The position numbers were made by a program, and so were the translations under genes. From JAPLKX01 sp035530195 (GTDB lineage: Bacteria > Hydrogenedentota > Hydrogenedentia > Hydrogenedentales > SLHB01): DNA of 62,990 bases. Positions 42,747 through 50,875 of this stretch are shown here, in pieces. Below the pieces are notes generated by a model that saw only the letters and a list, made by a program, of their open reading frames with translations, was not told where the DNA came from and did no database searches. Numbering within the stretch: position 1 is the first letter of the stretch; each line of letters starts with the position of its first letter. The stretch is from assembly GCA_035530195.1 (NCBI GenBank), contig DATKVG010000191.1:1-62990 (forward strand), in the 5' to 3' direction.

Positions 42747-43661
42747 TTACCTCACGATTTTGACGCCGACCACAGTCCAGACGGGCTGGCTGGCGGCGTT
42801 GCTGTTTTCCGCAACGACCAGGTACTCGCCCTCGTACATCTCCAGCGTGCTGCGGACCTGCTGTGACTCTTGTTGAAAGGACAGTTCCAGGCTGGCAATT
42901 TCGCGGTTATCGCCGCCCCGGCGCAACCTAACGGCCCCCTCGGCCACAGAATCCAGCCTTGGTACATTGGGCACGGCGCCGTTTATAGTAAAAGTCTGGT
43001 CTTCCTGCGTTTGAGCAACCATCACGCTCAACACGCCCAACTGCTGCACGCCGTATAGATCCGAAATCTGCGCGGCAGCTTGCTGGAGTTCGGGCGGCAG
43101 CGGGCGCAACTGCAGCGAAACGGTCTCGGGCGGCGTTGGCGTCATTTCCTGCGGCCTGCGTGGGGGCTGCATGGCAGAATTTGGGAGCGAAGTCAGGTTC
43201 ACCGCGAGTGATTGGTCCGTCGCGGCGGTGAGCAGGTAAATGCGCACCTCGACGCGTTCCGGCGGCCTTGGCACATCGTATTTCTGGACAAGCTGGCGCG
43301 TCTTGTCGATAGCCTCAGGATTTCCGCGCACGGCGAGCAGGTTTAATTCTTCGTCCACCATGAACTCCCCGAGCATAAAAAACTGGATGAGCGAGGACAG
43401 CTTGTCGGGACTGACGTACTTGAGGTCGAAAATCTCTGTCTGCATTCCCTCGGGCAGGGCAGGCGGCATCGGCCGCTGGGGGCGTATCACGCGCTGTGGC
43501 GGCATGGGGTGCGGCGGTGGTGGCGGCGGCGTATCAGCCGGTTCAGCGATTGGGGCTGGCGCGGGTTCCTGTGCGGGCGCCTCTTGCGCCAGCGACGAAA
43601 TTGCAGGCAAGAGAGCGACAACAATCAGCAAAGACAGCAGGTTCAGGGTGGAGAGTCGCAT
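42747..43661 (-). CDS. Exported protein with short secretin-N (GspD/TonB-short-like) domain
   Basis: Start at ATG 43661 after GAGGAACCTGC. The 304-aa protein has a Sec signal (LLSLLIVVALLPAISSLAQE), a Pro-rich region (DTPPPPPPHPMPPQRVIRP) and then a secretin_N-like fold: TEIFDLKYVSPDKLSSLIQF, FMVDEELNLLAVRGNPEAID, KTRQLVQKYDVPRPPERVEV. The later half is a separate beta-rich domain. There is no secretin pore domain and no type II/IV pilus gene nearby, so it is a stand-alone protein that borrowed the periplasmic secretin module. Role unknown. Its leader contains a stable hairpin (43694-43723). Confidence 0.78.
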   Translation of the reverse strand: MRLSTLNLLSLLIVVALLPAISSLAQEAPAQEPAPAPIAEPADTPPPPPPHPMPPQRVIRPQRPMPPALPEGMQTEIFDLKYVSPDKLSSLIQFFMLGEFMVDEELNLLAVRGNPEAIDKTRQLVQKYDVPRPPERVEVRIYLLTAATDQSLAVNLTSLPNSAMQPPRRPQEMTPTPPETVSLQLRPLPPELQQAAAQISDLYGVQQLGVLSVMVAQTQEDQTFTINGAVPNVPRLDSVAEGAVRLRRGGDNREIASLELSFQQESQQVRSTLEMYEGEYLVVAENSNAASQPVWTVVGVKIVR

Positions 43662-43693
43662 AGCAGGTTCCTCCGTAGTTTCAGCGAAGTGGG

Positions 43694-43723
43694 GGGTGCC
43701 AACTCCGAAAACCCCTGGCACCC
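43694..43723. repeat. 8-bp-stem hairpin in a 5' leader
   Basis: GGGTGCCA (43694-43701) pairs with TGGCACCC (43716-43723) around a 14-base loop. It lies 33 bases upstream of the secretin-N gene start. No U-run follows, so a REP-type hairpin or an mRNA stability element is more likely than a terminator. Confidence 0.55.
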
Positions 43724-43778
43724 TCACCTATAAGACGAATTATCTCCGCGTTTGTTGACACCCGGAGAGACTTTTTTG

Positions 43779-43811
43779 GAAAAAACGGCTGGCCCACCAG
43801 GAGCAGCCGTT
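43779..43811 (-). terminator. Rho-independent terminator after the DUF1080 gene
   Basis: On the minus strand the stem AACGGCTG/CAGCCGTT with a 12-base loop is followed by a run of Ts. It starts about 20 bases beyond the stop at 43833 and would end the DUF1080 transcript before the secretin-N gene. Confidence 0.75.
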
Positions 43812-43832
43812 AAACCAACCGTTCGGTTTGTC

Positions 43833-44453
43833 TTACTTGGTCGCCGTCTTGAGGGGTTTCAGTTCCATCTCTTTGACCATGATTTTCATGGTGGCGAACT
43901 CGGCGCCGGGGTGAACCTGGAACCCGATCTTTCCGGTGGCATATGAAGCATCGCGGACGTCTGCGGTCTTCTTACCATTGAGCGTGACCACCAGGTGGTC
44001 GCCGTCGGCCCGGATGATCATCGTGTTCCAGTCGTCCTTTTTCTCGATGGTCGGATCCAGGTTGGCGGCGAGGAACAGTTTGCCCGGGCAGTAAATCGTG
44101 CCGGAGTAGGCGACCGGGTCTTTGTACTCGAGGATATCGGCCTGGTACGCCTTCTCGGGCGACTGATAGCGGAACCACACCCCGCTGTTGCACGGCCACA
44201 CGCATTTGTAGACCACCTTGAGCTCGAAGTTGTCGTAGTCTTTTTCCGTGAACAGGTCGCCGGGCGCGTTCTTTTCGCCCTGCACGCCCACGAGCATCCC
44301 ATCTTCCGCCGACCACTTCGCGTTCCCCTCGGCTTTCCAGCCGGTCAGGTCTTTCCCGTTGAACAGCTTGACCGGCGCCTCGTCTGCGCAAGCGCACCAC
44401 GCGCACACTAACACCGCCGTTGCCACAACCACCTTAATGTGAAGTCTGCCCAT
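43833..44453 (-). CDS. Exported DUF1080 (3-keto-disaccharide hydrolase-like) protein
   Basis: 206 aa with a signal peptide (MGRLHIKVVVATAVLVCAWC), the Cys-rich end of which might be a lipobox but does not match it well. One DUF1080 domain: APVKLFNGKDLTGWKAEGN, DYDNFELKVVYKCVWPCNSG, VWFRYQSPEKAYQADILEYK and KIGFQVHPGAEFATMKI. The concanavalin-like fold binds sugars; some members hydrolyse 3-keto-glycosides made by partner oxidoreductases, and Gfo/Idh/MocA proteins of that kind are encoded 14 kb away. Monocistronic, with its own terminator. Confidence 0.88.
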   Translation of the reverse strand: MGRLHIKVVVATAVLVCAWCACADEAPVKLFNGKDLTGWKAEGNAKWSAEDGMLVGVQGEKNAPGDLFTEKDYDNFELKVVYKCVWPCNSGVWFRYQSPEKAYQADILEYKDPVAYSGTIYCPGKLFLAANLDPTIEKKDDWNTMIIRADGDHLVVTLNGKKTADVRDASYATGKIGFQVHPGAEFATMKIMVKEMELKPLKTATK

Positions 44454-44565
44454 TCTCTGACCCTTTCCGCGGTTGAAGATCAGCGCCGGCGTTCGGGCGG
44501 CGCAATTCAGCGTTTACTATGGCAAACACCTCTCGCAGCGGTCAAATGACGCGCGGAGCCCGCGT

Positions 44566-44631
44566 TATGGGTCGTATGGGACTTATGCGACCTATGGGAC
44601 TCATGGGTCCCATGCGTCTCATACGTCCCAT
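44566..44631. repeat. 9-bp-period repeat, family E (TATGGGACT)
   Basis: Seven units and a third: TATGGGTCG, TATGGGACT, TATGCGACC, TATGGGACT, CATGGGTCC, CATGCGTCT, CATACGTCC, CAT. Same period as family D but a different unit. Neighbouring units can pair with each other (ATGGGAC with GTCCCAT). It sits in the 288-bp divergent gap between DUF1080 and mrfA, which otherwise contains the promoter candidates of mrfA. Confidence 0.9.
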
Positions 44632-44690
44632 TTCGGTTTGGTTTGTGCCTTGAAGAGGTATAATCTTGTCTTGCCCGGGGAAATTCTCCT

Positions 44691-44719
44691 TTGCCAACGG
44701 AGACCACTGATGTTATATT
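44691..44719 (+). promoter_or_regulatory. Candidate sigma-70 promoter for mrfA-mrfB
   Basis: TTGCCA (44691-44696) and TATATT (44714-44719), 17 bases apart. Transcription would begin close to the GGAGG at 44725-44729. A second -10-like TATAAT at 44659-44664 lacks a good -35 and would give a longer leader. Confidence 0.5.
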
Positions 44720-44741
44720 CAGATGGAGGTGTTGTATCCCG

Positions 44742-47015
44742 ATGAATGTAGCGCAGATTGTCGACCGGCTCAAGCACGATGCCGCGTTTAAACGGAACTT
44801 GACGGCGTGGCGCACTCTCGAGGCGCGCCCGGCGCAATATGCCGATTTTCCCAGCCAGCTTGATACGCGCCTGATCGAGGCGCTCGAGAAACGCGGCATC
44901 CACCACCTGTACACGCACCAGGCCGAGGCGGTCGAGGCGGTTTTAGCGGGCGAGAACGTGTGCGTGGTGACGCCGACGGCGTCGGGGAAGACACTTTGCT
45001 ACAACGTGCCGGTCCTGAACCGTCTTTTGGAAAACCCGGAAGCGCGTGCGCTGTACCTGTTCCCCACGAAGGCGCTGTCACAGGATCAGGTCAACGAACT
45101 GAAAGGGACGATTGACGACCTGGATGTCCGTATCGGCACGTACACATTTGACGGCGACACGCCGGCGTCCGCCCGCAAAGCCATCCGGAGTGCCGGCCAT
45201 ATTGTGGTCACCAATCCCGACATGCTGCACACGGGCATCCTGCCGCATCACACCATCTGGATTAAGCTGTTCGAGAACCTCGAGTACATCGTTATCGACG
45301 AGATCCACCATTACCGGGGCGTGTTCGGCAGCCACTTGGCGAACGTGATCCGCCGGCTCAAGCGCATCTGCCGGTTCTATGGCTCGAAACCGACGTTCAT
45401 CTGCTGCAGCGCCACGATCAACAACCCGAAAGAAATCGCCGAGCGCGTCATCGAGCAGCCCGTCCGCTTGATCGACAAGAACGGTGCGCCGGCGGGCGAG
45501 AAGCATTTCCTGTTTTTCAACCCGCCGGTGGTGAACCAGGAACTGGGCATACGGAAGTCGTCGGTGAAGGAGGCGGCGCGCATCGCCACGCAGTTCCTGA
45601 CGCGCAACGTGCAGTCGATCGTGTTTGCGCGCAGCCGCCTGCGTGTCGAAATCATGACCACCTACCTCAAAGAGGCGGTCCGCAAGCTCAAAAAGGACCA
45701 CAACCTGGTGCGCGGGTATCGGGGAGGCTACCTCCCTACGGAACGCAGGGAAATCGAGAAGGGACTGCGCGACGGCAAAATCATGGCCGTCGTCAGCACC
45801 AACGCGCTCGAGTTGGGCATCGACATCGGCTCGCTCGATGTCTGCATCATGGCGGGGTATTCGGGCAGCGTGGCGAGCACGTGGCAGCAGGCGGGCCGGG
45901 CCGGACGTCGCACCGGCATTTCGCTGGCGGTGCTCGTCGCATCGAGCGCGGCCCTGGATCAGTACATCATCGGCAACCCCGACTATTTCTTCGATCTGCC
46001 GCCCGAAAGTGCCACGGTCGATCCCAACAACCTGATTATTGCCACCAGCCACATCAAATGCGCCGCGTTTGAACTGCCCTTTATCGACGGCGAAGCGTTC
46101 GGGCTCGATGCGGCGTCCACGCAGGAAATCCTCGAATACCTCGCGGAAAACCGCGTGCTGCGCCACGTCAAAAACAAGTGGCACTGGTCGGCGGAGACGT
46201 ATCCGGCCGAAGAAATCAGCTTGAGGACGGCCGCGCCGGGCAACGTGGTCATCGTCGATACGTCCGACAACGGGCGCGTGATCGGCGAGGTGGACCTGTT
46301 CGGCGCGCCCGTCGAGGTATACAAGAACGCCATCTACCTCCACCAGACCGCGCAGTACACCATCGACGAACTCGACATCGAGGACCGGAAAGCGTACGCG
46401 CGGCCGGTCGAGGTCGATTACTACACCGACGCACAAATCAAGGTGGACCTCAAAGTCATCGACACGTTCGACCACACCCGGCTGGCGCACGCCGAAAAGC
46501 ACGTGGGCGAGCTGAGTGTGACGTGGCTGCCCACCATGTACAAGAAGATCAAGTTTGGGTCGCACGAAAACGTGGGGTGGGGCGAAATCAACCTGCCCGA
46601 GACCACCATGCATACCTCGGCTTACTGGATCGAATTCCCCGAGAATGCGGGCGAGCGGTTCCAGCTTGATATGAAAAGCCTCGGAGAAGCACTGAATGCG
46701 CTGGCCAACACGCTGCGGCAGGTGGCGCCCGTGCAGGTCCTGTGCGACCTCACGGACATCCGGGCGCAGGCGATGGTGCGCGCCCCGTTCTCCGACAAGC
46801 CGACCATCTACCTGTACGAAGTCTACCCGGGCGGCGTCGGGTTCAGCGACAAGCTATATACCCACCACAACCGCCTGCTCGAGGCGGCCATCTCACTGCT
46901 CGATCACTGTAAGTGCAAGGAAGGGTGCCCGAGTTGCGTCGGGCCGTCGCTCGAGGTCGGGGCGCACGGGAAGCCGGGGGCGCTTCACCTGGCGAAACTG
47001 GCGCGGATGGAGTAG
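44742..47015 (+). CDS. mrfA: MrfA-like DEAD/DEAH helicase
   Basis: Start at ATG 44742 with GGAGG 12 bases before. 757-aa superfamily 2 helicase of the YprA/MrfA type: Walker A TPTASGKTLCYNVPVL (about residues 79-94), VIDEIHHYRG as a DEIH box, CCSATINNPKEIAERV, ALELGIDIGSLDVCIMAGY, QQAGRAGRR (motif VI), and the C-terminal DUF1998/MZB zinc domain with CKCKEGCPSCVGP. In Bacillus MrfA works with the nuclease MrfB in a mitomycin-specific, UvrABC-independent excision pathway. The partner gene lies five bases downstream here, so the pair is complete. Confidence 0.9.
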   Translation: MNVAQIVDRLKHDAAFKRNLTAWRTLEARPAQYADFPSQLDTRLIEALEKRGIHHLYTHQAEAVEAVLAGENVCVVTPTASGKTLCYNVPVLNRLLENPEARALYLFPTKALSQDQVNELKGTIDDLDVRIGTYTFDGDTPASARKAIRSAGHIVVTNPDMLHTGILPHHTIWIKLFENLEYIVIDEIHHYRGVFGSHLANVIRRLKRICRFYGSKPTFICCSATINNPKEIAERVIEQPVRLIDKNGAPAGEKHFLFFNPPVVNQELGIRKSSVKEAARIATQFLTRNVQSIVFARSRLRVEIMTTYLKEAVRKLKKDHNLVRGYRGGYLPTERREIEKGLRDGKIMAVVSTNALELGIDIGSLDVCIMAGYSGSVASTWQQAGRAGRRTGISLAVLVASSAALDQYIIGNPDYFFDLPPESATVDPNNLIIATSHIKCAAFELPFIDGEAFGLDAASTQEILEYLAENRVLRHVKNKWHWSAETYPAEEISLRTAAPGNVVIVDTSDNGRVIGEVDLFGAPVEVYKNAIYLHQTAQYTIDELDIEDRKAYARPVEVDYYTDAQIKVDLKVIDTFDHTRLAHAEKHVGELSVTWLPTMYKKIKFGSHENVGWGEINLPETTMHTSAYWIEFPENAGERFQLDMKSLGEALNALANTLRQVAPVQVLCDLTDIRAQAMVRAPFSDKPTIYLYEVYPGGVGFSDKLYTHHNRLLEAAISLLDHCKCKEGCPSCVGPSLEVGAHGKPGALHLAKLARME

Positions 47016-47020
47016 GCCGC

Positions 47021-48307
47021 ATGGCTGACCTCAACGACAAGCTCAGGCAGTTGATGGCGCAGCGCGGGCTGATGCTGGGCTCGCAATGGCGGCAGGAACG
47101 CGACCGCGTCGAGCAGCAGCGGCAATCGGCGCGCGCGCGCGGCGACTTTGAGATCGACAAATTTGTGCCGGGCGAGCTTGTCGAGAATGAGGCCGGCGCG
47201 TTTTACCTCGTCAGGACCGATTTCCCGCTCGATACCTGCCAGGGGGGCGTCCCGCTCGGCGACATTTTCAGCGTGGCCGGCGAGCATATTGCGTTTTCCG
47301 CGTGCGATGAAGAACTCGCGGGGTTTGATCCGGCCACGGCGGTGTTCGTTGATATTGAGACGACGGGTTTGGCGGGCGGCGCGGGCACGACGGCGTTTCT
47401 AGTGGGCGCGGGTTATTTTATTGATGAGCCGGCGGTTTTCAGGCTTGACCAGTGTTTCATGCGCGATTTCGACGATGAAGAAGCCATGCTGCTGTATCTC
47501 CAGGACATCTTCGTCCGGGTCGAAACCGTCGTCACGTTCAACGGCAAGACGTTCGACGTCCCGCTGCTGCGCTCGAGGTTCATCTCGAACCGGCTCCCGT
47601 TCCGGCTCGACGCCGCTCTCCACTACGACCTCATCCACGCGGTCCGCCGGATTTTCAAGCTGCGCCTCAAAGACTGCAGCCTGGCCAACGTCGAGCGCGA
47701 AGTCCTGAACATCCGCAGGCACGGCGACATACCCGGCGCCGAAATTCCACAGGTCTGGTTCGACTACCTGCGGACGCGGGATGCGCACGTGCTGCCGCGC
47801 GTGTTCAACCACCACCGCAACGACGTCGTCAGCCTGGTGGCGCTGGCGGCCCTGATCGCCCAGCGGCTGAGCGTCCCCTGCGGCGACGGGTTCGACCACG
47901 CCGAAGACCGGCTGTCGATCGTGCGGCTGCATCACCGCCAGAAAAAGTTCGAGGTTGTCGTCGAGCACGCGCTCAAGCTGCTCGAATGCGAAACCGACAA
48001 CAGCTTGCGGCGCGAGTGCCTGTGCATTCTCTGCTCGGCGTACAAGCGGATGCAGGACTGGCGGCAGTTCCAGGAAGTCCTCGAGCTGACGGCGCGCGAG
48101 TTCCCCGGCGACCTCACCGCGCGGCGCGAACTGGCCAAATACCACGAACACCGGTCGCGCAACCTCGCCGAAGCGCTAAGGATTTGCCAGGAAGCGATGC
48201 AGGTTTGCCCGGCGTATGATCACGATTTTCTTGCCGAATTCGAGCACCGCAAAATGCGAATCGAACGTAAGCTGCAGAAAAACAAGCCCGAAGAGTCTGA
48301 TCGATGA
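47021..48307 (+). CDS. mrfB: MrfB-like RNase H-fold exonuclease with TPR-like C-terminus
   Basis: Start at ATG 47021, five bases beyond the mrfA stop; a longer frame lies inside mrfA. 428 aa. The DnaQ-like YprB domain begins with VFVDIETTGLAGGAGT (first DE pair near residue 111); VTFNGKTFDVPLLRSRF supplies the next Asp and NHHRNDVVSLVALAAL the last. The C-terminal 120 residues are helical repeats (VEHALKLLECETDNSLRREC, LARYHEH-like ARRELAKYHEHRSRNLAEAL). MrfB is the predicted nuclease partner of MrfA. The short gap shows co-transcription and probably coupled translation. Confidence 0.9.
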   Translation: MADLNDKLRQLMAQRGLMLGSQWRQERDRVEQQRQSARARGDFEIDKFVPGELVENEAGAFYLVRTDFPLDTCQGGVPLGDIFSVAGEHIAFSACDEELAGFDPATAVFVDIETTGLAGGAGTTAFLVGAGYFIDEPAVFRLDQCFMRDFDDEEAMLLYLQDIFVRVETVVTFNGKTFDVPLLRSRFISNRLPFRLDAALHYDLIHAVRRIFKLRLKDCSLANVEREVLNIRRHGDIPGAEIPQVWFDYLRTRDAHVLPRVFNHHRNDVVSLVALAALIAQRLSVPCGDGFDHAEDRLSIVRLHHRQKKFEVVVEHALKLLECETDNSLRRECLCILCSAYKRMQDWRQFQEVLELTAREFPGDLTARRELAKYHEHRSRNLAEALRICQEAMQVCPAYDHDFLAEFEHRKMRIERKLQKNKPEESDR

Positions 48308-48365
48308 GCTTTCTGGAGTGCGGCAGCCTGGAAGCCGTCTCAAAATAATGCGCGGCTTCTTTAAA

Positions 48366-48544
48366 GCCCCAAAGGGGCGTGACATGTTAGCCTGGGGCAA
48401 CGCCCCAGGAAGGGGAAAGCTAAAAGCATCGAGCCCTGAAGGGGCGGGACAGGGACTTGTTACGCCCCTTCAGGGCTCGAGTATCGCTGTTCCGTCATCC
48501 TGGGGCGTTGCCCCAGGCTAACCTGCGTGGCTCTTTCAGAGCCT
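48366..48544. repeat. Nested long inverted repeat, family H
   Basis: The outer arms GTTAGCCTGGGGCAACGCCC (from 48387) and GGGGCGTTGCCCCAGGCTAA (to 48521) enclose inner arms ATCGAGCCCTGAAGGGGCG (from 48428) and CGCCCCTTCAGGGCTCGA (to 48480). Small hairpins GCCCCAAAGGGGC and GGCTCTTTCAGAGCC lie outside on either side. It fills most of the 329-bp gap 48308-48636 after the mrfAB operon; no gene is seen there. Similar GCCCCTTCAGGGCTC elements are familiar from planctomycete- and verrucomicrobia-like genomes. Confidence 0.85.
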
Positions 48545-48636
48545 TTTGTTCGATGGGCGAGATTCTGACAGCTTCCTAACTGTCACTTTTTGTGTGTGCT
48601 TGCCACGAAAGAAAGGGATGAGGAACAGAAAGGTAA

Positions 48637-49131
48637 ATGATTCGCCAACTGCTTGAAGAGATCGAAAGAAGCATCAACGCAAACCTGTTTCACGTTGGAC
48701 TCTTGGCCGCGCTGACAGTACCTGATATTGCGGGTGCGCTTGATTCTGAGGATGGCAATGCGGATAAAACAAAGTACGCAAGGTGGTTTGATAAGTATAC
48801 TGCTCCGAGCTATTACTCTTACGGAGAACAGCTTATCACTGGCATAGATTGTTACGGGTACCGCTGTGCGTTATTGCATCAAGGACGGGCTATGCGCCGC
48901 AGTAGTAGGTATTCGAAGACTGTGTTTCTTTTCGCGAAACAACGGAACATTGCGTATTGTGGCGCATTCAAGCTTGACAAGGGTAAAACCTTGGCCATCG
49001 ACATACCTCTTTTCTGCCACAACATGCTGCGTGGAGCCCACACTTGGCTCAATGAAGTTGAGGACACACCCCGCTTCAGGGTCAATTCGACAGAATTCAT
49101 GAAGCTATTCCAGTTGTCATTCGGCAGTTGA
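48637..49131 (+). CDS. Hypothetical protein, low GC, probably acquired
   Basis: 164 aa, ATG close behind AGAAAGGTAA. GC content (I estimate under 50%) is clearly below the neighbours and codon use is different. The protein has no signal and one weakly hydrophobic stretch (FHVGLLAALTVPDIAGAL). ARWFDKYTAPSYYSYGEQLI and YRCALLHQGRAMRRSSRYSK look like parts of a helical, HEPN-like or phage-accessory domain; the GYRCALLHQG string resembles the RxxxxH-like region of HEPN folds but is not a clear match. It stands alone between a large inverted repeat and GH30. Function unknown. Confidence 0.65.
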   Translation: MIRQLLEEIERSINANLFHVGLLAALTVPDIAGALDSEDGNADKTKYARWFDKYTAPSYYSYGEQLITGIDCYGYRCALLHQGRAMRRSSRYSKTVFLFAKQRNIAYCGAFKLDKGKTLAIDIPLFCHNMLRGAHTWLNEVEDTPRFRVNSTEFMKLFQLSFGS

Positions 49132-49179
49132 TCGGCAGAGGGAACAGCAAGAAGTCAGAGCCTACCGCTTGGTCTATGG

Positions 49180-49208
49180 TTGTTTTCGTTACGGGGATTC
49201 GCGAGAAT
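49180..49208 (+). promoter_or_regulatory. Possible promoter for the GH30 gene
   Basis: TTGTTT (49180-49185) and GAGAAT (49203-49208) are 17 bases apart, 26 bases before the ATG. The -10 is only four of six. A good Shine-Dalgarno (GGAGGGA) follows. Confidence 0.3.
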
Positions 49209-49234
49209 AGCGCGTCCAACAAGGAGGGACTTCC

Positions 49235-50674
49235 ATGCGCCACCTGCTTGCTTCCCTGGTTGTTTGTTGCGCTGTTGTCCCGGCTGTTTATGCCGCGGAC
49301 GTAGCCTCCTGGGTTTCGCTTCAAGATGGGTCGCAACTGCTGGCGCCGCAGGCGGCGATTCCGGCGCGGGAGGCCGCTCGAGGTGAAAAGGCGGACATCC
49401 GGCTGGACGCCGCGAAAACTTACCAGACCATGCTGGGGATGGGTTCGTCGTTCGAGCACACGACCTGCGCGAATCTTGGGCGGCTCGAGCCGGGGGTGCG
49501 CGCCGACGTGGTCGAGAAGCTCGTCTCGCCGGACAACGGGATCGGGATGAACCTGATGCGGATCTGCATCGGCACGCCGGATTTCACGGGCGAGCCGTGG
49601 TACTCGTACGACGACATGCCGCCGGGTAAAAAAGACCCGGGCCTCGATCATTTCTCGATTGACAAAGACAAGGCCTATGTTCTGCCGGTGCTCAAGCTGG
49701 CGCTCGAGAAGAACCCGAACCTGCTGTTTTACGCGTCGCCGTGGAGCCCGCCGGGGTGGATGAAAACGTGCGACGACATGATCGGCGGCCATCTTTACCC
49801 GCGGTACTACGGCGTTTACGCGCGGTACTTCGCCAAGTTTGTCGAAGCGTACCGGCAGGAAGGCGTGCCCATTTATGCGGTGACGGTGCAGAACGAGCCG
49901 GGCGTCAACAAACGCGAGGACGTGCTGTCGTGGTGGTACCCATCGTGCCAGTGGTCGCTGGTCGAAGACGAAGACACGTGGTGGCCGGTCCCGCACGACA
50001 TCATGGGCGTGCCCGAGCGGGATTTCATCCGCGACCACCTCGGCCCGGAGTTTCACAAGGAGGGGATCGAGACGCGCATTTGGTGTTACGACCACAACCT
50101 CAATAACCTGTGGTACCCGCGTAACATCCTCAGCGATCCGAAAGCGGCCGAGTTCGTCGAAGGGACGGCGTTTCACCCGTACGCGGGCAAGCCCGAGGCG
50201 ATGGGCGAGTTTCACGGCGAATTTCCCAACAAGGACGTGTTCCTCAGCGAAGGGTCGACGCGCGGCGTGAAAGGCGCGGCACGCATCATCGAGTTCCTGC
50301 GCAACTGGGCGAGAAGCTACAATGCCTGGGTGACGGTTGCGGACTCGAAGGGCGAGCCGAACAATGGCCCGTTCCACGCCGGCGAACCTGCCATCACGGT
50401 TGATGCCGATACGCTGGCCGTCTCCTACAACTTCGAGTATTACATGTACGGCCAGTTCATGAAGTTTGTTCAGCGGGGTGCGGTCCGGATTGACTCGGGC
50501 GCAATTGAGCCCAAATTGAGCCATATCGCATTCAAAAACCCTGACCACACGCTGGTGCTCGTCCTGGCCAACCTGGACAAGAAGCCCAGGGAGATGAAAA
50601 TCAGCGACGGCACATCGAGTTTCGCGGCAAACGTTCCGGCGGAATCGGTGTCCACGTACCAGTGGCGCCCGTAA
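49235..50674 (+). CDS. Secreted GH30 glycoside hydrolase
   Basis: 479 aa with a Sec signal (MRHLLASLVVCCAVVPAVYA). GH30 (glucosylceramidase/beta-1,6-glucanase type): MLGMGSSFEHTTC, SPWSPPGWMKTC, acid/base E221 in AVTVQNEPGV and nucleophile E339 in DVFLSEGSTR, with the C-terminal beta-sandwich fused to the barrel (YYMYGQFMKFVQRGAVRIDS, VLVLANLDKKPREMKI). It would cleave beta-linked gluco-oligosaccharides outside the cytoplasm. The stop is followed at once by a perfect inverted repeat. A DUF1080 gene, with its own promoter, comes next. Confidence 0.92.
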   Translation: MRHLLASLVVCCAVVPAVYAADVASWVSLQDGSQLLAPQAAIPAREAARGEKADIRLDAAKTYQTMLGMGSSFEHTTCANLGRLEPGVRADVVEKLVSPDNGIGMNLMRICIGTPDFTGEPWYSYDDMPPGKKDPGLDHFSIDKDKAYVLPVLKLALEKNPNLLFYASPWSPPGWMKTCDDMIGGHLYPRYYGVYARYFAKFVEAYRQEGVPIYAVTVQNEPGVNKREDVLSWWYPSCQWSLVEDEDTWWPVPHDIMGVPERDFIRDHLGPEFHKEGIETRIWCYDHNLNNLWYPRNILSDPKAAEFVEGTAFHPYAGKPEAMGEFHGEFPNKDVFLSEGSTRGVKGAARIIEFLRNWARSYNAWVTVADSKGEPNNGPFHAGEPAITVDADTLAVSYNFEYYMYGQFMKFVQRGAVRIDSGAIEPKLSHIAFKNPDHTLVLVLANLDKKPREMKISDGTSSFAANVPAESVSTYQWRP

Positions 50675-50675
50675 C

Positions 50676-50766
50676 GGAAATATGGGGACGCTGCCCTTAT
50701 TTCCCCCAGTAACTTCTCATATAGATGCGCCCTCTGAGGAAATAAGGGCAGCGTCCCCATATTTCC
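50676..50766. repeat. Perfect 29-bp inverted repeat
   Basis: Arm 50676-50704 (starts GGAAATATGGGGACGCTGCC) is the exact reverse complement of 50738-50766, with 33 bases between. Each arm is itself partly self-complementary (GGAAATA...TATTTCC). It begins two bases after the GH30 stop. No T-run follows. Such GGGGACGCTGCCC palindromes are known from many unrelated genomes that carry RAYT transposases. Confidence 0.92.
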
Positions 50767-50793
50767 ATATTTCCGATGGCCCGGCGGCGGTCG

Positions 50794-50822
50794 TTGAATG
50801 CTGGCGCGGCGCGGATTAGAAT
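50794..50822 (+). promoter_or_regulatory. Sigma-70-like promoter for the DUF1080 gene
   Basis: TTGAAT (50794-50799) and TAGAAT (50817-50822), exactly 17 bases apart, each five of six. Predicted start about 50829, a leader near 47 nt with GAGGAGA before the ATG. Confidence 0.6.
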
Positions 50823-50875
50823 TGGGCTTTCGTGAATTGTAACCAAATGTTTTTTGCCTAACGAGGAGAACACTT

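Noticed and set aside
48637..49131. HEPN toxin
   Set aside because: The resemblance rests on one short string and no partner antitoxin is present; left as hypothetical.
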